Source: Bacteroidales bacterium UBA1181 (GTDB lineage: Bacteria > Bacteroidota > Bacteroidia > Bacteroidales > Paludibacteraceae). From it: DNA of 64,000 bases. Below are positions 1-8,701 of the stretch, one piece after another; position 1 is the stretch's first letter; each line of letters begins with the position of its first letter. The DNA lies in assembly GCA_002310215.1 (NCBI GenBank), contig DBYR01000013.1, positions 25,406 through 89,405 on the forward strand, in the 5' to 3' direction. The notes below the pieces were generated by a model. It was not told the DNA's origin. It saw nothing but the letters and a program-made list of their open reading frames with translations, and searched no databases. A program made the translations under genes and the position numbers.

Positions 1-2
1 CA

Positions 3-2366
3 ACCATCACGGTGACCATCAGCGACGCATTCCCTCCGATCGTGGAGGATGTGCTTTACTGTGAAGGTGAGGCATTGGCAGACCTGACGGCGAAGAGGAA
101 TCCTCAAGGCAACAAGACGGAGGCGGATTACACGCTGATCTGGTACGGAACGACCCAACCAAGCTCGACGACCGACCCAGGCACGGAAGCGGACACCTAC
201 CCATTGCAAGGGAACGCCACAACTTCTCCTGCGGGAGAGGTGACGACCACGACATACTATGTGGCCCAAAGGGACGATAACACCGGAGCGGTCAGCCCTG
301 CGCAAGAGATCAAGGTGATTGTCTACCCGACGCCGGTATTGTCCATAACCACCCCTTCTGCGGTCTGTGAGGCGAACGTGAACTTAGCGACCGCCGTCAC
401 TCTGACGAACGAGGTGCCGGGCAAGGTTTACGACAAGACCTATTTCGCCGATGCGAACGGAAGCGCTCCTTTGGCAAACTCTCTGGTGTCAGAGTCGGGA
501 AGCTATGGTGTCCAGTATGCGTACAACGCGAACGTGAATTCGGGAGAGCTCTGTAAATCTAAGATCGAGGCAATCAATGTCACGGTCGACACCCTAACCG
601 TCTTGGCGGATAATGTGACCACCTGCCCGGATATGTCCGCGAAGTTCACCTCAGAGGCACAGACAAACGCATCGACCGTCACATACGCATGGTCGTCAGC
701 CGATGGAAACAACGGCAGTGCGGCCGAATTCGAGACCAAGAAATTCATTGGTGGCAATTACGGAGACCACTATCCATACACGCTGACCGTGACGGCAGGA
801 ACCTGTAGCGAGACTTTGTCGTTGGAGGTGATATTAGGCCAGGGCCCTGTCGTCGGAACGATGACAATCGCAGACCCTACCAACACGGAGGTACCGATAA
901 AGACATACACCAATTCGCTGACATCGGAGGAATACTACTATTGTGGTAGTGATGTGACAGTCATCCCAACGTACGACGGAGATGGTGATTATGTGCTGAC
1001 GACTCCTTCGGGAGCCACCTCTTCCTCCAGTCCGTTCACCGTATCGGAAGCAGGTGTTTACACCTTGTCCTACACGAACGGATGTCCTACCAGCGTGACC
1101 TTCAAACTGACCGATGCGCAAATCTCCTTGACGAACACGACACCTTCGCTGGGATTGTGCGAGGGAGATAATTTCACCTCCTCCTTGACCGTCACGCCTG
1201 CGAGTGGTCCTGACTACACCCTCATCTGGAAGAAAGACGATGTAGCCATCGACGGAGAAACATCATCGACCTACACGATCAACGGAGCGGTAGCAGAGAA
1301 TAGCGGTTCCTACACGGCAGAAGCGAACCGTAAAGGGTGCGTCTCCACCACGGAGATAGGCGATTTGAAGGTGACAGCGGCCATCAGCGTCACTTTGCCT
1401 GACGAGCCTACGATCTGCGAGGGAGAAGAGACGGAATTGGTCATCACCGACATCCAACCGGACGGCACAACCCTCGAGTGGCAGGCAGACCCTACCATCC
1501 TGACATCGACCACAAGTGAAAGCGTGACGGTTCAGCCAACCTTCAGGGAAGGCGACGGACACCAGTCCACCTACACGTACACCGTGACCGCAAGCAACTC
1601 AGGCTGCGAACGGACCTATCAGGTGAGTGTCAAGGTAGATGAGGCATTGAAGGGCGATCTGACCGGTGTGACAACAATTTGCGAAGGAAATAAAACCACC
1701 CTATCGGCGGAGTCGTATGAGGCCACCACATACGCATGGTCTTTAGCAAACGAACCTATCGCTACCACCGCCACCACGACCGTGAGCCCGGAGGCAACCT
1801 CCACCTATAAAGTCGACGTGACACGTGGCGTATGTACCGCTACCGACGAAATAAAGGTTGTGGTGACCACCCATCCAATCATTCTAAGCATGGATTCCGC
1901 AGGCATCCGAGACCGTCAGATCGTGATGGAGCCAAACAGAGGTTCAGGTGTATTCACCTATTGGATCGATGACGATGTCACCCACAAGACAACCAATACA
2001 ATGATTACGGATTTGACCTTCGCGACACATGTTATCCATGTGGTGGACGAGAACGGATGCGGCTCGACCTTCCAATTCACATTGGATCCGCCAGCAATTT
2101 TCATCCCTTCCTATTTCACCCCTAACGGAGACGGAATCCATGATCGTTGGATCATCGGAAACTTGGCCGAGACCTATCCGAATGCGGTAGTCAACATATT
2201 CGACCGTTATGGTAAATTGATGGCACAGTACCTCGGCGCCAAATCGGATGGATGGGACGGAACGTATCAAGGGAAAGCGCTTCCATCCACAGACTATTGG
2301 TATATCATTGAGATTGAGGAGATCAGCAAACAATTTACAGGTCACTTCACATTGATAAGGAGATAA
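3..2366 (+). CDS. T9SS type B cargo, Ig-like repeat surface protein (5' partial)
   Basis: The reading frame is open to the left edge (codons at 3, 6 and 9 are in frame), so this is the C-terminal part of a longer protein; the GTG at 12 is unlikely to be the start. The 784 visible residues are Thr/Ser-rich beta-sandwich repeats with paired cysteines (recurring CEG and ICEGE patterns), as in PKD/Ig-like modules of Bacteroidetes surface proteins. The last ~90 residues carry the gliding-motility-associated C-terminal domain used as the type B T9SS sorting signal: FTPNGDGIHDRW, then FDRYGK, DGWDGTYQGK and YWYIIEI. It should therefore be exported by T9SS and displayed or released at the cell surface. 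Ligand unknown. Very likely a large adhesin; an enzymatic domain further upstream cannot be excluded. Confidence 0.88.
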   Translation, partial: TITVTISDAFPPIVEDVLYCEGEALADLTAKRNPQGNKTEADYTLIWYGTTQPSSTTDPGTEADTYPLQGNATTSPAGEVTTTTYYVAQRDDNTGAVSPAQEIKVIVYPTPVLSITTPSAVCEANVNLATAVTLTNEVPGKVYDKTYFADANGSAPLANSLVSESGSYGVQYAYNANVNSGELCKSKIEAINVTVDTLTVLADNVTTCPDMSAKFTSEAQTNASTVTYAWSSADGNNGSAAEFETKKFIGGNYGDHYPYTLTVTAGTCSETLSLEVILGQGPVVGTMTIADPTNTEVPIKTYTNSLTSEEYYYCGSDVTVIPTYDGDGDYVLTTPSGATSSSSPFTVSEAGVYTLSYTNGCPTSVTFKLTDAQISLTNTTPSLGLCEGDNFTSSLTVTPASGPDYTLIWKKDDVAIDGETSSTYTINGAVAENSGSYTAEANRKGCVSTTEIGDLKVTAAISVTLPDEPTICEGEETELVITDIQPDGTTLEWQADPTILTSTTSESVTVQPTFREGDGHQSTYTYTVTASNSGCERTYQVSVKVDEALKGDLTGVTTICEGNKTTLSAESYEATTYAWSLANEPIATTATTTVSPEATSTYKVDVTRGVCTATDEIKVVVTTHPIILSMDSAGIRDRQIVMEPNRGSGVFTYWIDDDVTHKTTNTMITDLTFATHVIHVVDENGCGSTFQFTLDPPAIFIPSYFTPNGDGIHDRWIIGNLAETYPNAVVNIFDRYGKLMAQYLGAKSDGWDGTYQGKALPSTDYWYIIEIEEISKQFTGHFTLIRR

Positions 2367-2389
2367 GAGCCCTATTGCTCAAAAACTAT

Positions 2390-2437
2390 GGGGTGTTGTG
2401 CGATTCATGGATCCACAACACCCCAAAATATTTTTAT
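2390..2437. terminator. Bidirectional terminator between the Ig-repeat gene and mutY
   Basis: A perfect 11-bp stem (2390-2400 with 2414-2424, GGGGTGTTGTG arm) with a 13-nt loop is followed by an A/T-rich run. It sits between two convergent genes, so it can serve both directions. Confidence 0.8.
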
Positions 2438-2473
2438 TCGTCATAATATTCGTACTCTTTTATTACGCTAGCA

Positions 2474-3514
2474 TTATTCCGACAAAAGGAACTTCTCCAT
2501 CAGCCTGGACACCGCATACTCTCCCAGCCGATTCTTTTCCACCTCGATGTAGGCAGAATCCTTCCTGCGCAAGAGATGTCCCTTCGCACGGAGGAAGGCG
2601 GCATGGATGTTTTGGTGGGTCAACACGTGCTTCTTCATCACAGGCGCACCGATGATATGCAGCTCCGAGAAATCCTGCTCCAAAGGCTTCATCCAATCAC
2701 TATCCGCACTCTCGGACAAAGGTGCGGGGAGTTCCACCATAGGGTATTCGTACAATCCTTTCCATATATCCTTTCCCTCCCTACGACGCAGGTAGGTCTT
2801 CGTGCCATCCTCCACCGCTAGATAGACGAAGTAACGGTCTCGTTGCACCATCCTCTTCGCCTTCTTCGGGTACTCGACCACCTCCATCAAGCCTGCCATG
2901 GCACAACCCTCCTTTAGCGGACAGGCTTCACAGTTGGGTGCGGCGGGCAAGCAGATCGTCGCCCCAAGATCCATCACCGCCTGGTTGTACAATGCGGGAC
3001 GGCCCTTATCCATCACCTCCAACGACAGCTGCGTGAAGAGGCGCTTGCCTTGCGGCGTGTCGATGGGCTCCTCCACACGGAAGAAACGTGACAACAAGCG
3101 GTAGGCGTTGCCATCCACCGCTGGGTAAGGCAGATCATAGGCGAACGAGCAGATGGCGGCGGCCGTGTAGTCACCGACACCCTTCAATGAACGCACCTCT
3201 TCGTATTCTTTCGGGAAAACTCCTCCGAACCGTTCCACCACCTGACGGGCGGCCTCCCGCATATTACGGGCTCGGCTGTAATATCCCAAGCCTTGCCACA
3301 TCTTCAGCACCTCATCCTCCGAGGCGGAAGCCAAGGAGACCACGTCCGGGAAGCGCTCCATGAACCGCAGGTAATAGGCCATGCCCTGCACCACACGGGT
3401 CTGCTGCAGTATGATCTCGGAGACCCAAATAGCATAGGGGTCACGTGTCTGCCGCCAAGGCAAATCGCGACCATTCCGTTGGTACCAGCTTATCAGTTCA
3501 TGGGAGAAGTCCAT
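2474..3514 (-). CDS. mutY: A/G-specific adenine DNA glycosylase MutY
   Basis: Removes adenine mispaired with 8-oxoguanine in base excision repair. The 346 residues show the helix-hairpin-helix with GVGDYTAAAI, the N-terminal PWR and SEIILQQTRV segment with the catalytic Glu, and the [4Fe-4S] loop C-x6-C-x2-C-x5-C (CLPAAPNCEACPLKEGC). A C-terminal NUDIX-like MutT domain follows, which reads the 8-oxoG strand. Length fits the family. It is the last gene of a minus-strand run dnaN, exonuclease, trmN6, mutY, with a 1-nt gap to trmN6, so co-transcription is likely. Confidence 0.96.
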   Translation of the reverse strand: MDFSHELISWYQRNGRDLPWRQTRDPYAIWVSEIILQQTRVVQGMAYYLRFMERFPDVVSLASASEDEVLKMWQGLGYYSRARNMREAARQVVERFGGVFPKEYEEVRSLKGVGDYTAAAICSFAYDLPYPAVDGNAYRLLSRFFRVEEPIDTPQGKRLFTQLSLEVMDKGRPALYNQAVMDLGATICLPAAPNCEACPLKEGCAMAGLMEVVEYPKKAKRMVQRDRYFVYLAVEDGTKTYLRRREGKDIWKGLYEYPMVELPAPLSESADSDWMKPLEQDFSELHIIGAPVMKKHVLTHQNIHAAFLRAKGHLLRRKDSAYIEVEKNRLGEYAVSRLMEKFLLSE

Positions 3515-3515
3515 A

Positions 3516-4229
3516 TCACATATTCAAGTAAAAATCAGAGGTGAGCGCCTTGTAGGCCTCGGAGTAGTGTAGCAGACCGCCATCCTCGATCACCAGTTCA
3601 TCGCAGGCGCACTTCCCCTCCGTGAGCGAGAACTCCGCCATGACACGCTTCGAGGGCGAAGAGGGGGTCGAATAGACATCCGTGCGACGCACGCAGTAGA
3701 GGCCCTTCGCCTGCGCCAAACCCTCCAAGCGGGGGAAGTCTAACGTGGGGATGATCACCGAGAAACGTCCCTCCGGCGTCATCAACGAGACCACCGAGGA
3801 GACCAATTCATCATACGGCAACACATCCGCATGACGGGCCATCGAACGTCCCGCCACAGGCGATTTCTGCGAGTCCACAAAGTAAGGCGGGTTGCTCACC
3901 ACACGATCGAACCGACGGCCCGCAGAGGAGGCGTACGCCTGAATGGCGGAGCATACGATGGAGACCCTATCCTTCCACGGAGAGCGCTCCACGTTCTCCA
4001 CCGCCTGTGCGGCAGCTTCAGTATCCAGTTCAACGCCCACGACCTCGGCGGACGAGCGTTGCGCCGCCATCAAGGCAATCAAGCCCGTGCCCGTGCCGAT
4101 GTCCAGCACGGAGGCGGCGCCCTCCAATCCGCACCATGCGCCCAGCAGCACACCATCGGTGCCCACCTTCATCGCACAGCGGTCTTGGAATACCGTGAAT
4201 TGTTTGAACCGGAAATAGGGATTCGACAT
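3516..4229 (-). CDS. trmN6: tRNA1(Val) (adenine37-N6)-methyltransferase
   Basis: Class I SAM-dependent methyltransferase of the TrmN6/YfiC family, which makes m6A37 in tRNA-Val. Of its 237 residues, the N-terminus FRFKQFTVFQDRCAMKVGTD is characteristic; the SAM loop is DIGTGTGLIALM and the catalytic NPPYF motif (N6-adenine signature) lies near residue 130. It is packed between mutY (1 nt) and the exonuclease gene (3 nt). The alternative of a 16S rRNA or protein N5-glutamine methyltransferase is less likely given the N-terminal signature. Confidence 0.9.
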   Translation of the reverse strand: MSNPYFRFKQFTVFQDRCAMKVGTDGVLLGAWCGLEGAASVLDIGTGTGLIALMAAQRSSAEVVGVELDTEAAAQAVENVERSPWKDRVSIVCSAIQAYASSAGRRFDRVVSNPPYFVDSQKSPVAGRSMARHADVLPYDELVSSVVSLMTPEGRFSVIIPTLDFPRLEGLAQAKGLYCVRRTDVYSTPSSPSKRVMAEFSLTEGKCACDELVIEDGGLLHYSEAYKALTSDFYLNM

Positions 4230-4232
4230 CAG

Positions 4233-5018
4233 TTAGCGGATTCCGTATTTCAACTTCAGGTTGGTCAGGACACGCTTCGTATCCAGCGTGAAATCCCCCT
4301 GCATCATCCACGAGTAATACCCAGGGTCTGTCAGCAGGACCTCCGCCACCTTTCTACCCTTGTATTTACCGAAGTTGACGATTTCCTCCATCTTCTCGTT
4401 GTAGATGAAACGACCGGCAAAATCGACGTTATTGTTGTGGGCGGAATATTCAGACAGGAAGTCTATGTCGTTCTGCAAGTCCGGGTAGCGGTCGAGCTGC
4501 GCCTTGAGCACCTCGTATGTGGCAGTGATGTCCGCCTCGGCGCCATGGGCACCCTCCAATTCCTTGTCGCAGTAGAAGCGATAAGCGGCGGTCAGTGTGC
4601 GTTGCTCCTTCTTGTTGAAGATGACCTGCGCATCCACGAACTTGCTCTTACGCAAGTCAATGTCCACGTCAGCGCGAAGAAACTCCTCCGCCAAGAGCGG
4701 CACATCGAAGCGGTTAGAGTTATAACCACCCAAATCGCAGCCCTTCAGCCACTCCGACAAGGACTTTGCAATCTGCTTGAAAGTAGGCTTATCGGCCAGG
4801 TCGGCATCCTGAATATGGGTCAGATCCGACACCTCCTTCGGCAAGGGAATTTGGTTGCCGGCATCGTCCACAGGCTTCAGCCGACGGGTCTTGACCTCCT
4901 GGTCACCATTAGGCATTATCTTGATAGCTGAGATTTCTATAATCCTATCCTTAGCGATATTCAGGCCCGTAGTCTCCAGGTCAAAAAAAACGATTGGTCT
5001 CTTCAGATTCAGTTCCAT
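4233..5018 (-). CDS. DEDDh 3'-5' exonuclease (DnaQ/epsilon-like)
   Basis: DnaQ-superfamily exonuclease of 261 residues. ExoI motif FFDLETTGLN near residue 11, ExoII NSNRFDVPLL near 100, and the DEDDh-type HGAEADITAT near 165. A C-terminal segment (NFGKYKGRKVAEV...PGYYSWM) resembles the small DUF3820-type domain often appended to such exonucleases. It lies directly downstream of dnaN (85 nt, with a hairpin between), so a proofreading or repair role with the clamp is plausible. Whether it is the true replicative epsilon subunit cannot be decided from sequence. Confidence 0.88.
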   Translation of the reverse strand: MELNLKRPIVFFDLETTGLNIAKDRIIEISAIKIMPNGDQEVKTRRLKPVDDAGNQIPLPKEVSDLTHIQDADLADKPTFKQIAKSLSEWLKGCDLGGYNSNRFDVPLLAEEFLRADVDIDLRKSKFVDAQVIFNKKEQRTLTAAYRFYCDKELEGAHGAEADITATYEVLKAQLDRYPDLQNDIDFLSEYSAHNNNVDFAGRFIYNEKMEEIVNFGKYKGRKVAEVLLTDPGYYSWMMQGDFTLDTKRVLTNLKLKYGIR

Positions 5019-5029
5019 ACAAAAAACTC

Positions 5030-5075
5030 ATGAAAAAATGAAAAAGAGAGATGCGCCACAAGAAGGGCGCATCTC
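5030..5075 (-). terminator. Hairpin terminator or attenuator after dnaN
   Basis: Stem of 10 bp (5048-5057 with 5066-5075) and, in minus direction, a U-rich tract (5032-5045). It should reduce read-through from dnaN into the exonuclease-trmN6-mutY genes. Confidence 0.75.
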
Positions 5076-5103
5076 CACCTATAGCAAATGTGCACACGCA
5101 CGA

Positions 5104-6228
5104 TTAATCATTCAACATCAACGGCATGATGAGCATGCGTACCTCTTCGTTCTCCTCCTGCTCCAAAGGCACGACCAGACCCGCCTTGGAAGGATCAGCC
5201 AATTCGATGACCACCTCACCGCAAGAGAGGTTGGAAAGGATCTCGATCAGCAAGGTAGACTTAAAGCCAATGCGCATCGGCTCACCGTCATAGCTACATA
5301 CAAGGTCCTCCGTCGCGGAGATAGAGAAGTCGATATCCTGTGCGGAGATCGTCATCTTGTTAGGGAAGAGCTCCACCTTGACAAGGTTCAACGCCTGGTT
5401 AGAGAAGATGGAGATACGACGCAAGGTGTTCATCAACGAAACACGGTCCACCGTCACCTTATAAGGGTTATTCTGTGGGATCACAGAGTTATAGTTAGGA
5501 TATTTGCCCTCTTGGAGACGGCAAACCATCACATAGTTGTCAAAACTGAAAACAGCATTCTTGCTATCGAACTTAATCTCCAAGTTACCAGACACTTTAG
5601 AGAGGACGGCACGCAAGAGGTTGGTTGGTTTTTTCGGCAGGATGAAACTGCAATCCTTTTCTCCGCGAGCCGAGATGGTACGCAAGCAGGAGAGTTTCTG
5701 CGCATCCGAACCCACGAATGTGACATCGTTCATCGTGATGTCAAAGAAGATACCATTCATCGCCGGACGGTTCTCATCGTCCGCAGTGGCGAACACCGTT
5801 CTGTTCAAGCCCGTATTCAGCACATCGGTGGAAATCGTGAGCGAATTGGAATCATCCGATAGGGTACGCATCTTAGGGTACTCGGCGCCATCCTCCGCCA
5901 CCAGGTTATAGACACCCGATTCCGAACGGAAAGTAGTGGCGAGCGTTCCCTCCTCCACATTGAACGAAAGAGGCATATCGCCAAACTCCTTCAGCGTATC
6001 GAGAAGAAGTTTAGAACCCAATGCGACAGAACCAGAGCCTTCCGCATCCTCCAAATCGATGAACGTCTGCATCATGGACTCCATGTCGGCCGCCGTCAAC
6101 GTAAGCCTTTTCCCTTCCAACGTGAAAAGGAACTTGTCAAGAATCGGCAATGGGCTTTTCGGGTTGATGACACGGCTAATCGTCTGAAGATGAGCAGACA
6201 GGAGTGAACTTGAAATAGTAAATTTCAT
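5104..6228 (-). CDS. dnaN: DNA polymerase III beta subunit (sliding clamp)
   Basis: Processivity clamp that encircles DNA and tethers polymerase III. The 374 residues carry three clamp domains; typical features are the N-terminal FTISSSLLSAHLQ...PILDKFLF, the central GIFFDI and QEGKYPNYNSVIP, and a C-terminal strand ending in IMPLMLND (the usual P-M-R/L-L ending). Normal length. It starts a minus-strand run with repair genes downstream and is divergent from ssb. No dnaA or DnaA-box cluster is visible nearby, so this does not mark oriC. Confidence 0.97.
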   Translation of the reverse strand: MKFTISSSLLSAHLQTISRVINPKSPLPILDKFLFTLEGKRLTLTAADMESMMQTFIDLEDAEGSGSVALGSKLLLDTLKEFGDMPLSFNVEEGTLATTFRSESGVYNLVAEDGAEYPKMRTLSDDSNSLTISTDVLNTGLNRTVFATADDENRPAMNGIFFDITMNDVTFVGSDAQKLSCLRTISARGEKDCSFILPKKPTNLLRAVLSKVSGNLEIKFDSKNAVFSFDNYVMVCRLQEGKYPNYNSVIPQNNPYKVTVDRVSLMNTLRRISIFSNQALNLVKVELFPNKMTISAQDIDFSISATEDLVCSYDGEPMRIGFKSTLLIEILSNLSCGEVVIELADPSKAGLVVPLEQEENEEVRMLIMPLMLND

Positions 6229-6264
6229 ATTAATATGTATTTTGTTAAATCAACTTATTATCCG

Positions 6265-6272
6265 CAAAGATA
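6265..6272 (-). promoter_or_regulatory. -7 box of the dnaN promoter
   Basis: On the minus strand this reads TATCTTTG, matching the Bacteroidetes sigma-70 -7 consensus TAnnTTTG, 36 nt upstream of the dnaN ATG. Confidence 0.6.
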
Positions 6273-6277
6273 TAAAT

Positions 6278-6316
6278 TAAGAGTTAAGAGTTAAAAATTA
6301 AGAGTTAAAAAATTCT
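6278..6316. repeat. Short AT-rich direct repeats (TTAAGAGTTAA)
   Basis: About three degenerate copies of TTAAGAGTTAA lie in the dnaN-ssb intergenic region. A reverse-complement relative (TAATTCTTAACTCTTCATTC) occurs at about 7306-7340 before the aldolase gene. Likely a low-complexity dispersed intergenic repeat. Confidence 0.5.
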
Positions 6317-6426
6317 TCTTGAAAGCAAATCCAATCTTTGCGGAGAAAAAGCGCCTTCCACAACTCTTTATTTATATTTTTGTGTAACTTTTATGCAATT
6401 TATTTTTTATTATGAAAAAAAAAGGC

Positions 6427-6434
6427 TACATTTG
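6427..6434 (+). promoter_or_regulatory. -7 box of the ssb promoter
   Basis: TACATTTG matches TAnnTTTG, 54 nt before the ssb ATG. The -33 region is only a T-rich stretch near 6401-6408. Confidence 0.6.
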
Positions 6435-6487
6435 CACCCGAGTGAATTAACATAAAGTTTTAACGAAGTAATTAAAAATTTAAATCT

Positions 6488-6934
6488 ATGTCTGTTAACA
6501 AAGTAATTTTGATTGGAAATGTAGGGAAAGACCCTGAAGTGCGCTACGTGGACAAAGACGTGGCAGTAGCCAATTTCACCTTAGCCACAACAGAAAGAGG
6601 CTACACGACCGCCTCCGGGCAAACGATTCCGGAGAGGACGGAGTGGCACAACATCGTCGCATGGAGAGGATTGGCCAAACTGGCGGAGAATTATATCAGG
6701 AAAGGCACATCCATCTACGTGGAAGGGAAAATCAGGACTCGATCATGGGTGGACGAGAAGAACGGAAGCGTAACCCGTTACACCACAGAGATATACGCTG
6801 ACGAGATACAATTGTTAGGCAAAAAACCAGAGGGCGGCGTCGCACCATTGTCCACCACTCCTTCCGCCGCCAACAATGCGGTGGAGACACCTCCGCCACC
6901 TGTGGAAAATTCGAAGGACGATTTCCCTTTCTAG
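6488..6934 (+). CDS. ssb: Single-stranded DNA-binding protein
   Basis: Binds ssDNA in replication, repair and recombination. The 148 residues hold an N-terminal OB fold (SVNKVILIGNVGKDPEVRY, then TEWHNIVAWRGLAKLAENYI, then YVEGKIRTRSW), a Pro-rich disordered linker, and the acidic tip DDFPF that recruits SSB partners. Normal length. Monocistronic; about 60 nt downstream a palindrome cluster begins. Confidence 0.97.
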   Translation: MSVNKVILIGNVGKDPEVRYVDKDVAVANFTLATTERGYTTASGQTIPERTEWHNIVAWRGLAKLAENYIRKGTSIYVEGKIRTRSWVDEKNGSVTRYTTEIYADEIQLLGKKPEGGVAPLSTTPSAANNAVETPPPPVENSKDDFPF

Positions 6935-7029
6935 AGGGATAGGCCAACGGTTTGTTACGGATTTATTCTCCGTAACAAATTGGGGAACAAATAGGTATTA
7001 ATCTTTATTTGGGAGACAATCCACGATTT

Positions 7030-7170
7030 GTAGAGACGCACGGCCGTGCGTCTCTACAGGCCGTGCGTCTCTACATTTTTTTGATCCGTTCCCAACCCAT
7101 GACATCCTGCCGTTCGCCAATCGGGCACCACCGTAGAGACGCAATGCATTACGTCTCAATAACGCATTGC
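7030..7170. repeat. GTAGAGAC/GTCTCTAC palindrome cluster
   Basis: In the 457-nt gap between ssb and the aldolase gene there is a perfect 28-bp palindrome (7030-7057, arm GTAGAGACGCACGG), a direct half copy (7061-7074), and a diverged palindrome (7133-7157, GTAGAGACGCAATGCATTAC). A related hairpin sits at 16355-16381. This looks like a REP-like dispersed palindromic family, and the first unit may also terminate ssb. No gene is visible in the gap. Confidence 0.75.
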
Positions 7171-7344
7171 AGAAACAAAGACGGAAACAAAATCCCACGA
7201 AACGATTTAACAGCCCCCCCAAATCGTATATAGCTAAATTGTCAAATAGTAAATAAATGGCGCATTCAGGATAACAAATGACACCACCACGCCCCCTCCG
7301 CAATAATTCTTAACTCTTCATTCTTCATTCTTAATTCTTTTTTT

Positions 7345-7352
7345 TATCTTTG
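7345..7352 (+). promoter_or_regulatory. -7 box of the fructose-bisphosphate aldolase promoter
   Basis: TATCTTTG matches TAnnTTTG and lies 39 nt before the chosen ATG at 7392. Confidence 0.6.
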
Positions 7353-7391
7353 CGCTCGCGAAAAATTTTTAATTTTCTAAATATAAATAGA

Positions 7392-8393
7392 ATGGTTAAT
7401 TACAAAGATCTTGGCTTGGTGAACACGAAGGATATGTTTGCCAAAGCAGTAAAGGGAGGTTATGCAGTTCCAGCATTCAACTTCAACAACATGGAGCAAT
7501 TGCAAGCCATCATCATGGCAGCAGCAGAGACTAAGTCTCCAGTAATCCTCCAAGTATCCAAAGGCGCACGTAACTACGCAAACCAAACTTTGCTCCGTTA
7601 CATGGCAGAGGGTGCTGTAGAGTACGCTAAGGAGTTGGGTTGGGCTAAGCCTCAAATTTGCCTCCACTTGGATCACGGTGACTCTTTCGAGCTTTGCAAG
7701 AGCTGCGTGGACATGGGCTTCTCTTCAGTCATGATCGACGGTTCTTCTCTTCCTTACGACGAGAACGTAGCCTTGACGAAGAAGGTATGTGAGTACGCTC
7801 ACCAACACGATGTTACCGTAGAGGGCGAGTTGGGTGTCTTGGCAGGTGTTGAGGACGAGGTTCAAGCTGAGGAGTCTCACTACACCAAACCAGAAGAGGT
7901 GATCGACTTCACTTCTAAGACTGGTGTTGATTCATTGGCTATCTCAATCGGTACTTCCCACGGTGCTTACAAGTTCAAACCAGAGCAGTGCACCCGCGAC
8001 CCTAAGACTGGCAAGTTGGTTCCTCCTCCGTTGGCATTCGACGTATTGGCAGAGATCGAGAAGAAACTCCCTGGATTCCCTATCGTACTCCACGGTTCTT
8101 CTTCTGTACCTCAAGACGAGGTTGACACGATCAACAAGTTCGGTGGTAAGTTGCCAGACGCTGTAGGTATTCCTGAGGAGCAATTGCGTAAAGCTGCTAA
8201 GTCAGCCGTTTGCAAGATCAACATCGACTCTGACTCTCGTTTGGCTATGACGGCTGCTATCCGTCAAACCTTCGCTGAGAAGCCAGGTGAGTTCGACCCT
8301 CGTAAGTACCTCGGTCCTGCTCGTGACAACATGAAGAAGATGTACATGCACAAGATCATCAACGTGCTTGGATCTAACGGAAAGGCTGAATAA
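7392..8393 (+). CDS. fba: Class II fructose-1,6-bisphosphate aldolase
   Basis: Zn-dependent cleavage of fructose 1,6-bisphosphate to DHAP and glyceraldehyde 3-phosphate in glycolysis and gluconeogenesis. I chose ATG 7392 (MVNYKDLGLVN, 333 aa), because the upstream frame runs into the promoter. Metal and substrate motifs are visible: CLHLDHGDS (Zn His and catalytic Asp), VEGELGVLAG, ISIGTSHGAYKF and VLHGSSSVPQDEV, then NIDSDSR. Codon choice is very biased (many GGT, GTA, AAG, TCT), unlike the neighbours, which fits high expression. A strong terminator follows, so it is monocistronic. Confidence 0.95.
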   Translation: MVNYKDLGLVNTKDMFAKAVKGGYAVPAFNFNNMEQLQAIIMAAAETKSPVILQVSKGARNYANQTLLRYMAEGAVEYAKELGWAKPQICLHLDHGDSFELCKSCVDMGFSSVMIDGSSLPYDENVALTKKVCEYAHQHDVTVEGELGVLAGVEDEVQAEESHYTKPEEVIDFTSKTGVDSLAISIGTSHGAYKFKPEQCTRDPKTGKLVPPPLAFDVLAEIEKKLPGFPIVLHGSSSVPQDEVDTINKFGGKLPDAVGIPEEQLRKAAKSAVCKINIDSDSRLAMTAAIRQTFAEKPGEFDPRKYLGPARDNMKKMYMHKIINVLGSNGKAE

Positions 8394-8415
8394 TCATAGC
8401 TTCCATATTTCATCA

Positions 8416-8446
8416 AAAGGCTGTCCTGATGGGCAGCCTTTTTTAT
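8416..8446 (+). terminator. Rho-independent terminator of the aldolase gene
   Basis: Stem AAGGCTG-CC / GG-CAGCCTT with a small loop, followed by six T residues, 22 nt after the stop codon. Confidence 0.9.
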
Positions 8447-8469
8447 TGATATCCACTACACGGGGTTTT

Positions 8470-8535
8470 ATTTGCTATATCATACATTTACAATTAGTTA
8501 CGATTTAATTATTTACGATCTACTATTTCATAGAC
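8470..8535. repeat. Dispersed ATTTACNATTTAC-type intergenic repeat
   Basis: Iterated heptamer-like words (ATTTACAATTAGTTACGATT, then ATTTACGATCTACTATTT). Related blocks occur at about 7240-7256, 58540-58613 and 62747-62797, always between genes. Apart from this and the next promoter, the 308-nt gap 8394-8701 holds nothing else I can support. Confidence 0.55.
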
Positions 8536-8590
8536 GCAGAAATACAAATCGCATCTCGACTGTCTTAATGGAAATTATGCACATCCGTAG

Positions 8591-8629
8591 TTTTTCCCTT
8601 TTAAATATCAGGGGAAATCATTATATTTG
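8591..8629 (+). promoter_or_regulatory. Promoter of the double-GH5 gene
   Basis: The -7 box TATATTTG (8622-8629) matches TAnnTTTG. A T-rich -33 region (TTTTTCCC at 8591) is about 24 nt upstream. The 5' leader would be about 65-70 nt. Confidence 0.5.
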
Positions 8630-8701
8630 TTAGATTTTTGTTCCAAATAGATTGATGAACCGTCTACCGAACAAACTTCAAACAACGGAACCACACAAAT
8701 T

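Noticed and set aside
5104..6934. dnaN/ssb region as a replication origin
   Set aside because: No dnaA gene or DnaA-box cluster is visible, and gyrB lies 47 kb away.
8396..8701. Riboswitch before the GH5 gene
   Set aside because: Only repeat words and promoter elements are visible, with no conserved riboswitch core.
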